From Microbacterium oxydans (lineage in GTDB: Bacteria > Actinomycetota > Actinomycetes > Actinomycetales > Microbacteriaceae): a stretch of 64,000 bases of DNA. Under the pieces are notes generated by a model that was not told the origin of the DNA, made no database searches, and saw only the letters and a program-made list of their open reading frames with translations. Position 1 is the stretch's first letter. Each line of letters starts with the position of its first letter. Below are positions 8,897 to 18,500 of this stretch, one piece after another. A program made the position numbers and the translations under genes. The stretch covers positions 248,001 to 312,000 of the forward strand of contig NZ_BJOG01000002.1 of the NCBI RefSeq assembly GCF_006540085.1, in the 5' to 3' direction.

Positions 8897-9829
8897 ATGA
8901 GCCATGCCGCGTTCGCCGATTCCGTGCACGTGCGCGCCCCGGGGAAGATCAACGTCTTCCTCGGGGTCGGCGGCCGGCACGACGACGGCTATCACGCGCT
9001 GGCGACGGTCTTCCAGGCGGTCTCGCTCTACGAAGACGTGATCGCGCGCCCCGCCGACGACTTCTCGGTGACGGTCTCCGGAGTGGAGGACATCGAGTCC
9101 GTGCCGCTGGACGACCGCAACCTCGCGATGCGCGCGGCCAAGCTGCTCGCCGTCGCGGTGGATCATCCGGGCGGGGTGGCGCTCGAGATCCGCAAGAGCG
9201 TGCCCGTCGCCGGCGGCATGGGGGGAGGGTCGGCAGACGCGGCAGCCGCCCTCGTGGCGTGCGATGCGCTGTGGGGCACCGGGCTGTCGCAGGCCCGACT
9301 GCACGACCTGGCCGCGCGTCTGGGTGCCGACGTGCCGTTCGCGCTGCACGGGGGAACGGCTGTGGGCACGGGGCGGGGAGACCAGCTCAACCCGGCACTC
9401 GCCCGCGGACGCTTCGACTGGATCCTGGTGCCCAGCGAGCAGGGGCTGTCGACGCCCGTGGTGTACGAGCGCCTCGACCTGCTGCGCGAGGACGAGGGCG
9501 CCCTGGCCGACGACCCGCAGCAGTCGCTGGACGTGCCCATCCCCGTGCTGCAGGCGCTGCGTTCGGGGGACCCGGCCCAGCTCGCCGACACCCTGTTCAA
9601 CGATCTGCAGGCCGCGGCGCTGTACGAACGGCCCGACCTCGCCGAGACGATCAGCCTCGGGGTCGCCGCCGGTGCGCTGCAGGGCATCGTGTCGGGCTCG
9701 GGGCCCACGATCGCGCTGCTCTGCCCCGACCCTGAGACGGCGCAGGACGTGCAGTCGTCCCTGCGGGAGAACGGGCTCGACCCGCTGCACGTGCACGGCC
9801 CCGTGCCGGGTGCCCGCATCATCGGCTGA
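8897..9829 (+). CDS. ispE: 4-diphosphocytidyl-2-C-methyl-D-erythritol kinase
   Basis: GHMP-family kinase of the MEP isoprenoid pathway; phosphorylates CDP-methylerythritol at the 2-hydroxyl. The N-terminus APGKINVFLGVGGRHDDGYH is the IspE signature, and PVAGGMGGGSADAAAAL is the ATP-binding glycine-rich loop; a GHMP C-terminal domain with GIVSGSGPT follows. 310 aa, normal length. It starts 7 nt after the aldo/keto reductase stop, consistent with cotranscription. It converges with the Lrp regulator 15 nt downstream. Confidence 0.97.
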   Translation: MSHAAFADSVHVRAPGKINVFLGVGGRHDDGYHALATVFQAVSLYEDVIARPADDFSVTVSGVEDIESVPLDDRNLAMRAAKLLAVAVDHPGGVALEIRKSVPVAGGMGGGSADAAAALVACDALWGTGLSQARLHDLAARLGADVPFALHGGTAVGTGRGDQLNPALARGRFDWILVPSEQGLSTPVVYERLDLLREDEGALADDPQQSLDVPIPVLQALRSGDPAQLADTLFNDLQAAALYERPDLAETISLGVAAGALQGIVSGSGPTIALLCPDPETAQDVQSSLRENGLDPLHVHGPVPGARIIG

Positions 9830-9844
9830 GGATCGCGTGCCGGC

Positions 9845-10315
9845 TCAGTCGGCTTGCAGGAGCGCGCTCACCCGATAGGGGATCACTTCGCGCAGGAACA
9901 GGCTCGTCGACGTGCGGAGAATGCCGGGGCACAGCCGCACGACCTCGGCCACGCGGTAGAGGTCGTCGGGGTCCTTCGCGACGACACGCAGCAGCAGGTC
10001 GGTGTCGCCGGCGGGAGCGAAGCACTCCAGCACCTCGGGGACGCGACTGAGCGCATCGATCGCGTCCGTGATCTGATGCTGATCGAGTTCGACCAGGATC
10101 GAGGCCGCGACACCGCGCCCGAGGGCCTGCGGCAGCACTCGCGAGCTGTGCGCACGCAGGTATCCTCCGGATTCGAGGCGATCCAGTCGAGCGTGCACGG
10201 TGCCGCGGGCGAGGCCGAGATCCTGGGCGATCAGGGCGACCGGACGGCGGGGGTCACCGTCGAGCACGGTGAGGATCCTGCGGTCGGTCGCGTCGAGGTT
10301 GGCCATTTCGATCAC
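9845..10315 (-). CDS. Lrp/AsnC family transcriptional regulator
   Basis: A ~156-residue regulator with an N-terminal AsnC-type helix-turn-helix (LDATDRRILTVLDGD through RGTVHARLDRLESGGYL) and a C-terminal RAM/AsnC ligand-binding domain (DLLLRVVAKDPDDLYR). Members sense amino acids and often autoregulate. The GTG at 10315 is chosen because AGAAGG lies 5 nt upstream; a TTG at 10357 and the ATG at 10306 are alternatives. It lies just beyond the PucR gene and the large peptide/D-amino-acid operon, so an amino acid signal for that operon is possible, but this is inference. Confidence 0.9.
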   Translation of the reverse strand: MIEMANLDATDRRILTVLDGDPRRPVALIAQDLGLARGTVHARLDRLESGGYLRAHSSRVLPQALGRGVAASILVELDQHQITDAIDALSRVPEVLECFAPAGDTDLLLRVVAKDPDDLYRVAEVVRLCPGILRTSTSLFLREVIPYRVSALLQAD

Positions 10316-10591
10316 CGTCGCCTTCTGTGCGGAGTCACGATTGATCGGATCGTTCAATCAGAAATCACTCTATGGTCTGAATGATTGCATTGTGGTCAAA
10401 TCGGTGTCAGATACGCACGATGTCGGTCACGAGCGGACATCACGCGCACCCGAACGACAGGCCACGAGCCTCACGACCAGGGTGCAGAGGGCGACGGGCC
10501 ACGAGCCTCGACCGGCCCCGTCCCTGCAGCCGCCTCGTTCAGCAAGGGGGCGGGGCGGGCGCACTCTCCGGATGTCAGGGCCGTCTGGGTC
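10316..10591. promoter_or_regulatory. Intergenic region, likely Lrp autoregulatory region
   Basis: 276 bp without a supported gene. The Lrp-proximal ~90 bp (10320-10405) is much richer in A and T than its surroundings and contains an imperfect inverted pair (CAATCA near 10355 and TGATTG near 10382), as expected for an Lrp binding region. On the minus strand TAGAGT (10366-10371) is a candidate -10 box. The remainder (10410-10590) is GC-rich and I see nothing in it. Confidence 0.4.
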
Positions 10592-12268
10592 TCAGTCGCG
10601 GGGGACCAGCAGCCGCAGCTGCACCATGGCCGAGAACCGGGCTTCCGGGTCGGCGAGGTCGAGTCCGCTGATCTCCGACAGGCGACGCAGCCGGTAGCGG
10701 AACGTGTTGGGATGCGTGTAGACGCGGGCTGCGGCGACGGCCACATCTCCGAACGCGTCGAGCCAGGCGCGCAAGGTCTCCACCAGGTGCGTCCCCTTCT
10801 CCCTGTCCTGCGCCAGCAGCTGCGCGACCGGACCGGTGGGCTGATCGCCCCTGGCGCGGACGAGGTCGGCGAGTTCGACCAGCAGCGCCTCCATCTGCAC
10901 CGAAGTGAACCGTGCGACCGGTTCGCCGGAAGGCGCCTGACGGACCACGCGCAGAGCGCGGTCGGCATTCGCGCGCGAGGAAGGGATGTCTGCGACCGCC
11001 TCCGCCACCGTGCCGACGCCGATGCGGATCTCAGCGGTCGCGCCGAGCCGGCCCAGGAAGTCCGTGGCGACGCGCGCGGCGCGGCTGTCCGCGTCGGGAT
11101 GCTCCGATCCGGGATCGGCATCGCCCTGCTCTGGGCGGATCCCGACGACGGCGTACACGACATCGCCGATCACGGCCACAGCCGAGCGGAGGTACACGGC
11201 CCCCAGGTGCACGGCGAACGCATCGGCGATCCGCTGCCTCTCCGCGACACCTCGTGCCCCGGCGGAGGGCTCGTCGTCGATGTCCTCCGTGGCGGACACG
11301 GCGAGCACGACGCACCGATGATCGCTCAGGCGCAGACGAGCCGTCGCATCCGCAGCCCCCGGCCCTCCCTCCAGGATCGTGGAGAGCAGGTCGGCGCGCA
11401 GTCGGCGCTCCACGTCGGCGCCGGCGCGCAGACGCAGCATGTGCAGGGCCACCAGCCCGGCCGAGTCCTTCAGCGCTCGTACGCGGTCGGGCGAGAGCGG
11501 TTCCTGCACAGCCGCCCAGATGGATCCGAGGATCTCGTCGCCCGCACGCACGGCCAGCGCCACGCGAGGGAACGACGGCAGACCCTCGGTGTTGGACACC
11601 GGTCCGACGTGGATCGGATCCTCGCTGCGGTACAGCTCCTGGAAGACGCCGCGCTCCTCGAGCTGCCGCGCGAACCGTTCGGGAACCTGCCGACCGAGCA
11701 CCGTCTCGATGCGCGCCGGATCGGCCTCGTGCTGGCGACCCGAGAACGCGACGACCCGCGAGTTGCGGTCCTCGATCGTGACCGGTGCGTTCAGCAGCGT
11801 GGCGATCGCGTTGGCGAGGGCGAAGAGGTCGCCGGAGGGCATGCCGCCCAGCGTCGTCGTTCCCTGATCGCCGACGTCACCCTCGGCGATGAGCGAGCGC
11901 AGCATGGCAGCCAGTTGCGCCCACGACGCCCCGCGGGTGAGCGCGAGCACCGGGATGCCCGTGGCCTCGGACGCATCGCGCACCGGTTGTTCGGCCCGCA
12001 CCGGAGCGCGCAGCACGAGGGCGGAGGCGTGCTGGGCAGCAAGGTTCTGCAGGAGTTCGGCGATCTCATCGGGATCGCTCAGCCCGACACCGAGCACGAG
12101 TGCCCCGCGCATCGGCATCGCGTCGTCGAGGACGTCGTGGATGACCACGGTCTCGATCTCGGCCTCGTCGTCGACGGCGCCGCTCACCACCTCGAGCAGG
12201 GTGGTGCCGAGGTCTTCGATGACCCGGCCGAGGCTGGCGCGGGGCCTGGTCGTCACGGACATGAGCAC
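10592..12268 (-). CDS. PucR family transcriptional regulator
   Basis: A 558-residue regulator. The N-terminal part resembles the PucR purine-catabolism/sugar-diacid sensing domain, the middle is a GAF/CdaR GGDEF-like region, and the C-terminus is the PucR helix-turn-helix (RVYTHPNTFRYRLRRLSEISG, near residues 515-535; only the core TFRYRL is diagnostic). Family members activate purine, amino acid or other nitrogen-source catabolism. It follows the menC end of the large operon on the same strand, 118 bp away, with its own leaderless promoter (TAGCCT, 7 nt before the GTG at 12268). An ATG three codons in (12262) or at 12259 could also be used. A natural candidate regulator of the upstream operon. 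Confidence 0.9.
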   Translation of the reverse strand: MLMSVTTRPRASLGRVIEDLGTTLLEVVSGAVDDEAEIETVVIHDVLDDAMPMRGALVLGVGLSDPDEIAELLQNLAAQHASALVLRAPVRAEQPVRDASEATGIPVLALTRGASWAQLAAMLRSLIAEGDVGDQGTTTLGGMPSGDLFALANAIATLLNAPVTIEDRNSRVVAFSGRQHEADPARIETVLGRQVPERFARQLEERGVFQELYRSEDPIHVGPVSNTEGLPSFPRVALAVRAGDEILGSIWAAVQEPLSPDRVRALKDSAGLVALHMLRLRAGADVERRLRADLLSTILEGGPGAADATARLRLSDHRCVVLAVSATEDIDDEPSAGARGVAERQRIADAFAVHLGAVYLRSAVAVIGDVVYAVVGIRPEQGDADPGSEHPDADSRAARVATDFLGRLGATAEIRIGVGTVAEAVADIPSSRANADRALRVVRQAPSGEPVARFTSVQMEALLVELADLVRARGDQPTGPVAQLLAQDREKGTHLVETLRAWLDAFGDVAVAAARVYTHPNTFRYRLRRLSEISGLDLADPEARFSAMVQLRLLVPRD

Positions 12269-12275
12269 AGCGCCC

Positions 12276-12281
12276 AGGCTA
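12276..12281 (-). promoter_or_regulatory. -10 box of a leaderless promoter for the PucR gene (TAGCCT)
   Basis: On the minus strand TAGCCT is followed by 7 nt and the GTG start at 12268. It lies 28 bp from the end of the long inverted repeat at 12309-12365. Confidence 0.45.
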
Positions 12282-12308
12282 GGGGGCGACCACGGGTGGC
12301 GGAGCTGT

Positions 12309-12365
12309 GGGGCACGACGAAATCGTATCGACTCTTGGTCGATCTCGACAGGATCGTCGTGCCCC
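12309..12365. repeat. Perfect 12-bp inverted repeat with a nested hairpin between menC and the PucR gene
   Basis: GGGGCACGACGA (12309-12320) is repeated exactly as its reverse complement at 12354-12365, with a 33-nt spacer that itself holds ATCGAC...GTCGAT separated by 5 nt. It can fold into a long stem-loop on either strand. Position fits either a factor-independent terminator for the 17-kb operon ending in menC or an operator in front of the PucR gene. There is no T tract after it. Confidence 0.7.
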
Positions 12366-12386
12366 GCGCGGGCCGTCAGCCCGCTC

Positions 12387-13493
12387 TCAGAAGGTGATCC
12401 ACTCCGTGCGGATCGTCACCGCATCCAGCGCTTCCCGGTCAGGGGTGACCCCGATCCCCGGGCCGGTCGGCACCGTGAGCGTGCCGTCCTCGACGACGAA
12501 CGGCTCGGTGATGTCGCGCGCGTAGTAACGGCCCGAGCCCGAGGTATCGCCGGGGAGGGTGAAACCGGGGAGGGCTGCGAGGGCGACGTTCGCCGCACGC
12601 CCGATCCCGGTCTCCAGCATCCCGCCGCACCACACCGGGATGTCGTTCGCCGCGCACACGTCGTGGATGCGTCGTGCCTCCAGGTACCCGCCCACACGGC
12701 CAGGCTTGATGTTGACGATCGAGCAGGCGCCGAGGGCGATCGCGTCCGCCGCGGCCCTGGCCGACACGATCGATTCGTCGAGGCACACCGGGGTGGTGAT
12801 CGCCCGGGCGAGCTGCGCGTGTCCGAGAAGGTCCTCCTCGTCGAGCGGCTGCTCGATCAGGAGCAGGTCGAACGGGTCGAGCTTGGCGAGGTGCCGGGCA
12901 TCGCCACGGTGGTAGGCGGTGTTCGCGTCGACCTGCAGCAGCACGTCGTCGCCGAAGCGCTCCCGCACGGCGCGCACCGGTTCGATGTCCCACCCGGGCT
13001 CGATCTTGAGCTTGATACGCACGTACCCCTCGTCGAGGTAGCCGCCGACGGCTTCGAGCAGCTCGGGGATGGAGTCCATGATCCCGACCGAGACACCGCA
13101 GTCGACCCGGTCGCGCACGGCGCCCAGCTCGCGCGAGAGCGGCACCCCGGCCGCCCGCAGCTCGGCATCGAGGATCGCCAGCTCGACCGCGGCCTTCGAC
13201 ATGCGGTGACCCTTGAACTTCGCCAGCGCCGGAGCGACCCCATCTGCGTCCAGGTCCTTCACCTGCGCGAGCGCGGGCAGCAGGAACCGGGTGATCACAT
13301 CGACGCTCGCCTCCACGTACTCGGAGGAGTACAGCGGGTCGTTCATCGCGACACCCTCGCCCCAGCCCTCCGCCTCGTCGGTGACGGCGCGGACCACCAG
13401 GGCCTCGCGCACGGTCTGCACGCCGAACGACGTCCGGAACGGCGACACCAGCGGCATCTCGATCACGCGCAGCTCGAATCCGGTGAGCTTCAT
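12387..13493 (-). CDS. menC: Enolase-superfamily racemase, MenC/N-succinylamino acid racemase (NSAR/OSBS) family
   Basis: A 368-residue muconate-lactonising-type enolase superfamily enzyme. The acid/base lysines are Lys163 (KLK) and Lys263 (NIKPGRVGG); the Mg ligands are Asp189 (QVDAN), Glu214 (LIEQP) and Asp239 (LDES). Family members are o-succinylbenzoate synthases or N-succinyl/N-acyl amino acid racemases. No other menaquinone gene is nearby, whereas GNAT and M20 genes precede it with ATGA overlaps, which is the gene set of the NSAR pathway described in Geobacillus kaustophilus, so racemase activity is favoured. The symbol follows the family name only. Start ATG at 13493, overlapping the GNAT stop; a longer frame to 13601 is not supported. 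Confidence 0.9.
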   Translation of the reverse strand: MKLTGFELRVIEMPLVSPFRTSFGVQTVREALVVRAVTDEAEGWGEGVAMNDPLYSSEYVEASVDVITRFLLPALAQVKDLDADGVAPALAKFKGHRMSKAAVELAILDAELRAAGVPLSRELGAVRDRVDCGVSVGIMDSIPELLEAVGGYLDEGYVRIKLKIEPGWDIEPVRAVRERFGDDVLLQVDANTAYHRGDARHLAKLDPFDLLLIEQPLDEEDLLGHAQLARAITTPVCLDESIVSARAAADAIALGACSIVNIKPGRVGGYLEARRIHDVCAANDIPVWCGGMLETGIGRAANVALAALPGFTLPGDTSGSGRYYARDITEPFVVEDGTLTVPTGPGIGVTPDREALDAVTIRTEWITF

Positions 13494-14392
13494 CCCTGTT
13501 CTCCTCTGTCGATGGTGTAGGCGCCGGAGCGGTCGAACGAGAGCACGCGCCCTCCACCCTCCAGCGATGATCCGAGCGTCTCGCGCAACGCCAGACGCCA
13601 TGCGGTCGCCCGTGCGGGTTCGGTCAGGCGCAAGGTCTCGATGTCGCGTGGCAGCGCCACCCGTACCAGGCGCGCGTCGGTGCGATGCCGCAGCGGCCCG
13701 AGGTCGCCGCCCACGCTGAGCAGCGGCTCGACGGACATCTCCTCGGCGTTGATCTCCTCGGTGTCGATCTCCACGATCTCAGGCACCGGCTCCCCGTGAC
13801 AGGCGGCGACCACCCTGGGGTCGCGCACGTACCAGGTCACGAGCATCCGATCGGTGTCGTCCGCCCCGTTGAGCGCATCGGCCATGTGTCCGTAGAAGTT
13901 GCGGTGATACGACGTCGGGGTCGCGGCGAGCTTCACGAGGTTGAAGTGCGCATTGCGGCTGATGAGGGGATCGAACGTCCAGGAGATCTCGTCCAGACCC
14001 TCCTCGAGCGCCCACGCGCGCTGGTGCACCTTGAGGGCGAAACCGACGCTGCGACCGCGCATCCGCGAGGAGACGCCCGCGATGTGGCTGTGCAGCGCAC
14101 GCTGCTCGGGAGCGGCGAAGAAGCCGAAGCATGCGCCGACGAGCTCGTCGTGCTCGAATGCTCCGCCCACGTAGCTGCCGGCCTTCGACAGCGCCCGCAG
14201 CGTCTCGACGTTCACGGGGGAGGCTTCGCCCTGCTTGGTCCAGATGCTCTGGAACAGCTCGGCGACCAGCGTGAAGTCTTCCACATCCTCCAGCAGGCGG
14301 ATCTCCACCCCCGCTTTCGCCGCGGCGGCGTTCGCGGCATCGGCGGCCTCCTCCGGCGACGCGGGGAAGGCCGCGGCGTCCGTCAGGCTCAT
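13490..14392 (-). CDS. GNAT family N-acyltransferase (candidate amino acid N-succinyl/acyltransferase)
   Basis: A 300-residue protein whose N-terminal half carries a GNAT fold pattern (VGGAFEHDELVGACFGFF, then SHIAGVSSRMRGRSVGFALK, the acyl-CoA pyrophosphate-binding region). It is about twice the length of a simple GNAT; the C-terminal half is unassigned. It overlaps both neighbours by ATGA (M20 upstream, menC downstream), so the three are translationally coupled. In the NSAR pathway a GNAT enzyme N-succinylates D-amino acids before racemisation, and this is the likely role here; the acyl donor is not readable from sequence. Confidence 0.85.
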   Translation of the reverse strand: MSLTDAAAFPASPEEAADAANAAAAKAGVEIRLLEDVEDFTLVAELFQSIWTKQGEASPVNVETLRALSKAGSYVGGAFEHDELVGACFGFFAAPEQRALHSHIAGVSSRMRGRSVGFALKVHQRAWALEEGLDEISWTFDPLISRNAHFNLVKLAATPTSYHRNFYGHMADALNGADDTDRMLVTWYVRDPRVVAACHGEPVPEIVEIDTEEINAEEMSVEPLLSVGGDLGPLRHRTDARLVRVALPRDIETLRLTEPARATAWRLALRETLGSSLEGGGRVLSFDRSGAYTIDRGEQG

Positions 14393-15522
14393 GCCCGTCC
14401 TCCGTTCCGCGCCGGCGTGCGTTCTCTGACGGCGAGGATCAGCTCCTGCAGCAGCACGATGCGCTCCGGGATCAGTGCGACGATCACGTGCTCATCGTCG
14501 GCATGGGCGCCGCCGCCGACCGCGCCGAGCCCATCCAGCGTCGGCACCCCGAGCGCGGCGGTGAAGTTGCCGTCGGACGCGCCGCCGACCTCGACGCCGT
14601 GGAACGGAGTGAGACCGGCACGCTCGGCGATCTCGAGTGCCAGCGCGAACAGCGGTGCCGAGGATTCGGGCTCGAGTGGCGGACGATTCGCACCGCCGAC
14701 CACGCGCACGGAGGCACCGGGAAGGGTGGCAGGGATCGCACGGAGGGCGGCATCCACCCTGTCCTGCTCCGCGACCGTGCGCACGCGCACGTCGACGGCG
14801 AACTCCGCCTCGGCCGGCACCGTGTTGGTGGTGCTGCCGGCGCGCAGGAGCGTGGGCGTCACGCTGGTCCCCACCGACCGGTCGCCGAGCCGCGCGATCG
14901 CGAGCACGAGGTGGGCCGCCTCGACGGCAGCGTTCACGCCACGCTCCGGTTCGAGCCCGGCATGGGCGGCACGCCCCGTGACATGCACACGGTAGAGCGA
15001 GACGCCCTTGCGTGCGATCTTCACGGCACCGCCGTCGGCCGAGGCCTCGAGCACGAGCGCCGCAGCGCAGCCGATCGCCTCCTGCTCGATCAGGGCGCGC
15101 GAACTCGGAGAACCGAGTTCTTCATCACCCGTGATCAGGATGCTGATGCCGGTGCGATCGGACAGTGCGGCGACGGCATGCAGCGCCATCACGACGCCCG
15201 TCTTCATGTCGAAGCATCCGGGTCCGCGGAGCACACCGTCCTCGACGGTGAACGGCAACCGCCGCAGCGAGCCGAGCGGCCATACCGTGTCGTGGTGGCC
15301 GAGGAGCAGCACGACCGGATCGCCGAATCGCCAGCGCAGATGCGTGCGCCCGTCGATGACGATGCGTTCCGGGGCGACCCCCAGCAGCCTCTCACCGAGG
15401 GCGGCGACGACGTCGGCGCTGCGGGAGACGGCTTCGAGGTCGTCCGACGGCGACTCGCAGGAGACGAGGGTCTCGATGTCGGCGAGGACCAGGTCGAGGT
15501 CCGCGTCCGCCTGCACGCGCAT
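14389..15522 (-). CDS. M20 family metallopeptidase/amidohydrolase (candidate N-acyl-L-amino acid deacylase)
   Basis: A 377-residue zinc hydrolase of the M20/ArgE/CPG2 type. Metal and catalytic residues visible: His76 in GHHDTV with Asp78, Asp105 in FDMKTG, Glu134-Glu135 in GDEELGS, and a dimerisation domain with GRAAHAG near residues 180-190. Members cleave N-acyl-L-amino acids or C-terminal residues of small peptides. Coupled to a GNAT and an NSAR-type racemase, it would remove the acyl group from the L-isomer and complete irreversible D-to-L conversion. The ATG at 15522 overlaps the stop of the fusion gene upstream by one base; the longer frame up to 16032 is an artefact. Confidence 0.9.
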   Translation of the reverse strand: MRVQADADLDLVLADIETLVSCESPSDDLEAVSRSADVVAALGERLLGVAPERIVIDGRTHLRWRFGDPVVLLLGHHDTVWPLGSLRRLPFTVEDGVLRGPGCFDMKTGVVMALHAVAALSDRTGISILITGDEELGSPSSRALIEQEAIGCAAALVLEASADGGAVKIARKGVSLYRVHVTGRAAHAGLEPERGVNAAVEAAHLVLAIARLGDRSVGTSVTPTLLRAGSTTNTVPAEAEFAVDVRVRTVAEQDRVDAALRAIPATLPGASVRVVGGANRPPLEPESSAPLFALALEIAERAGLTPFHGVEVGGASDGNFTAALGVPTLDGLGAVGGGAHADDEHVIVALIPERIVLLQELILAVRERTPARNGGRA

Positions 15523-18500
15523 CACGACACCTTCGGCGCTGCGCGCACACCGTGGTGCAGGTAGCGCTCGCCGCTGGGCAGGGAGTAGAAGACCACAGCA
15601 TGCCACCCCTGCTCGCCCTCCGGTCGCATCACGAACTCGCCGTGACGCACCGGGACCAGCGGGTGCTCCTGCACCGGATCGGGGAGCAGGGCGGCGAGCG
15701 GGCCGTTGAGCGTGGTGCGCATGCGCAGGCCCTCGTCGTCGCGGAAGATCTCGGTACGGACCCCTGAGCGGTCGTAGATGCCCTCGAACTCGGAGAAGTC
15801 GTCGGCGAACGGCTCCGCAGGCGGGGTGAGGCCCGCCGGCACGTGCACATCCGCGAGCTCGGAGAAGATCTCGTCGAACAGTTCGGCGTACAGGTCGTGC
15901 GTGTTGCCGCCGTTGGTGAGCATCGTCACCGCGAGCTGCTCGTCCGGCAGGATGCGCAGGAACGCCGCCTGGCCGATGGTGTTCCCGTCGTGGCCGTAGA
16001 GTCGGCGCCCGTCCCAGTCGAACAGGATCCACCCCACGCCCCAGGCATCGCCGAGGGAGTACGGGTCGGGCATGTCGACCTCCCGCTGCTGCATCCGTCG
16101 CACGCTCTCCTCCGACAGCACCCGCGTGCCGTCGGCTGCGAGTCCCCCCGTGAGGTGCATGCGGGCGAAGGCGAGCACGTCGGCGGTCGTGGAGTTCACC
16201 AGTCCCGCCGGACCCATCGCGCGCGGGAGCATCCAGGCAGGGGCGAGGGTCGGTCCGTCATCACCCACTTCGGTGTGGCCGCTGGCGGCACGGAACATGA
16301 TGGCCTCTTCGGGGAGCGTGCAGGAGTGCGTGAGACCGAGGGGCGTCATCAACAGGTCGCGCATCGCCTGGTCCCAGCTGGTACCCGTGATCTTCTCGAT
16401 CACCCGACCGGCCAGCACGAATCCGGAGTTGCAGTACGACATCGTGGCACCGAGCGGGTGGTTCTGCGCGATGCCGTCGAGCAGCGCGACGTACTTCTCC
16501 AGGGTGTCGTCTCCGCGGCCGGTATCGGTGAACACGTCGCCGTCGATCCCGCTCGTGTGGTTGAGCAGGTGACGCATCGTCACGGTGCGGGTGACCTCGG
16601 GATCCGACGAGGCGAACTCCGGGACGTACTCCACGATCGGGGTGTCGAGGTCGAGCCTGCCCTCGTCGACGAGCTTCATCACCACCGAGGTGGTCCACAC
16701 CTTGCTCATCGAGCCGATCTGGAACACCGAGTCGTCGGTGGTCTCGATCCCCGTGCGCACGTTGAGTATGCCGTGGTGCGCATACACGGGCTCCTCTCCG
16801 AGACGGAGGATGCCGAGGGTCGCCCCGGGAACCTTGTGCGCCTCGGCCAGGGCGCTCAGTCGATGCTGCCAGTGCCGGGCGTCGAGTCGTGCGCGCACCG
16901 GCTTCCCCGCTGGCGGGGCGTACTGCTCCACCCAATCGATCACCCGCTGCGAGAAGTCGGCGCGGTGCGACGGCGGCCCGGAGAGCACGAAGAGGTGCGA
17001 GCCACCGGGGTAGAGCACGAGACGGGTCGGCACCCCGCGCTCGCGCAGCGCCGTGAACCACTGCTCCGCCTGACCCACCGGGCAGCGGTCGTCGGCTGCG
17101 CCGTGCAGGATCAGCGTCGGCGTCTTCACCTGATCGACCCGCGTGAACGGCGACTGCGCGGAGATGCGCTCCTCGTCGCGCCACGGCAGACCGCCGTTCT
17201 CCTTGGAGGAGAGGTAGTGGCCGAAGTCCGACGTGCCGCCCATCGAGAACAGGTCGGTGACGACGCCACCGGCGACAGCGGCGGCGAAGCGGTCATCGCG
17301 CGAGGTGAGGAAGCACGTCATGAAGCCGCCGTAGCTGTAGCCCGTGACGGCGAGGCGCGCCGGATCCGCGACGCCTTCCGCCACGAGAGCGTCGATCGGC
17401 TCCAGGAAGTCGTTCGCGTCGTTGACTCCCCAGCCGCCGGATACCGCCGAGAAGAACGCGTCGCCGTAGCCGTCGCTTCCTCGGGGGTTGAGGGTCAGGA
17501 CCGCCCAGCCGCGTCGCGTGAGCACCTGGTGATAAGGGTGGGCGATGTCCGCTGCCCCGTTCCAGGCGTTGTGGGGCCCGCCGTGGATGTCGAGCAGGAG
17601 CGGGAGCGGGGCCGCGGCGTCGGGGTCGCGGCGCAGCCAGCCGGTGACGACCGTGCCGTCGGAGATCGTGAATCGGCGCTCCTCCGCGGGCACGAGCTCG
17701 AACTCGGGAGTGCCGTAGTCGGTGAGGGCACGCGCCGTGCCGTCGGAGAGGTCCAGGAGCGCGACATCGCCGAACGACTCCGGTGTGGTGAGCACGATCG
17801 CGGCGGACGATCCTGCGACCGACAGCCCCGAGACGTTCGCGGTTCCGTCCACGAGAGGCGCGGCACCGGAGCCGTCCTGCGCGACCCGGTACACGTGCGA
17901 GTAGCCGTTGTCGCGAAGGCAGAACACGATGTCGCCGTCCTCCGTGAACTGCGGCATGCCGCCGGGGTAGCCCGGACCACCGGGCATCACGTTGCGGTCG
18001 AGGCCGGCGGTGAGGTTCCGCGGGTCTCCGCCGTCGACGGGGAACAGCAGCAGGTCCGCGTTGCCGACCTCGGTGTCGGTGCGTCCGGCCGCGAGCACGT
18101 GGCGACCGTCGGGGGTCCAGCCCACCGCCGTCGCCTGCACGTCGGCGGCGCTGACCTGCACCGGGGGGCTGTTCGGGTCGGTGGACGAGCACACGAGCAC
18201 GGGGATCCGCATCGTCAGGTCCGCATCGTCCTCGATGCTCGCGGAGTAGGCGATGCGGGTGCCGTCCGGCGACCAGAAGGGCTCGGAGGCGTGCGAGCGT
18301 CCATGCGTGACCACGGTGATCTTCCCGGAGGCGACGTCGAGCACGTGCAGCTGCTGCACGAGAGTGCCGAGGTTTCCGGCGCCATCCGCCTTGTATCCGA
18401 GACGGTCGGTGCCGGTCGGAGCCGAACGACGGGCCAGGATGGTGTCCTTGTCCTCGCCGGGGAGGGCCGCACTGTCGACCGGGGCGGTGAAGGCGATGCG

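Noticed and set aside
12387..13493. MenC as part of menaquinone biosynthesis
   Set aside because: No other men gene is present, and the coupled neighbours fit the N-succinylamino acid racemase pathway better.
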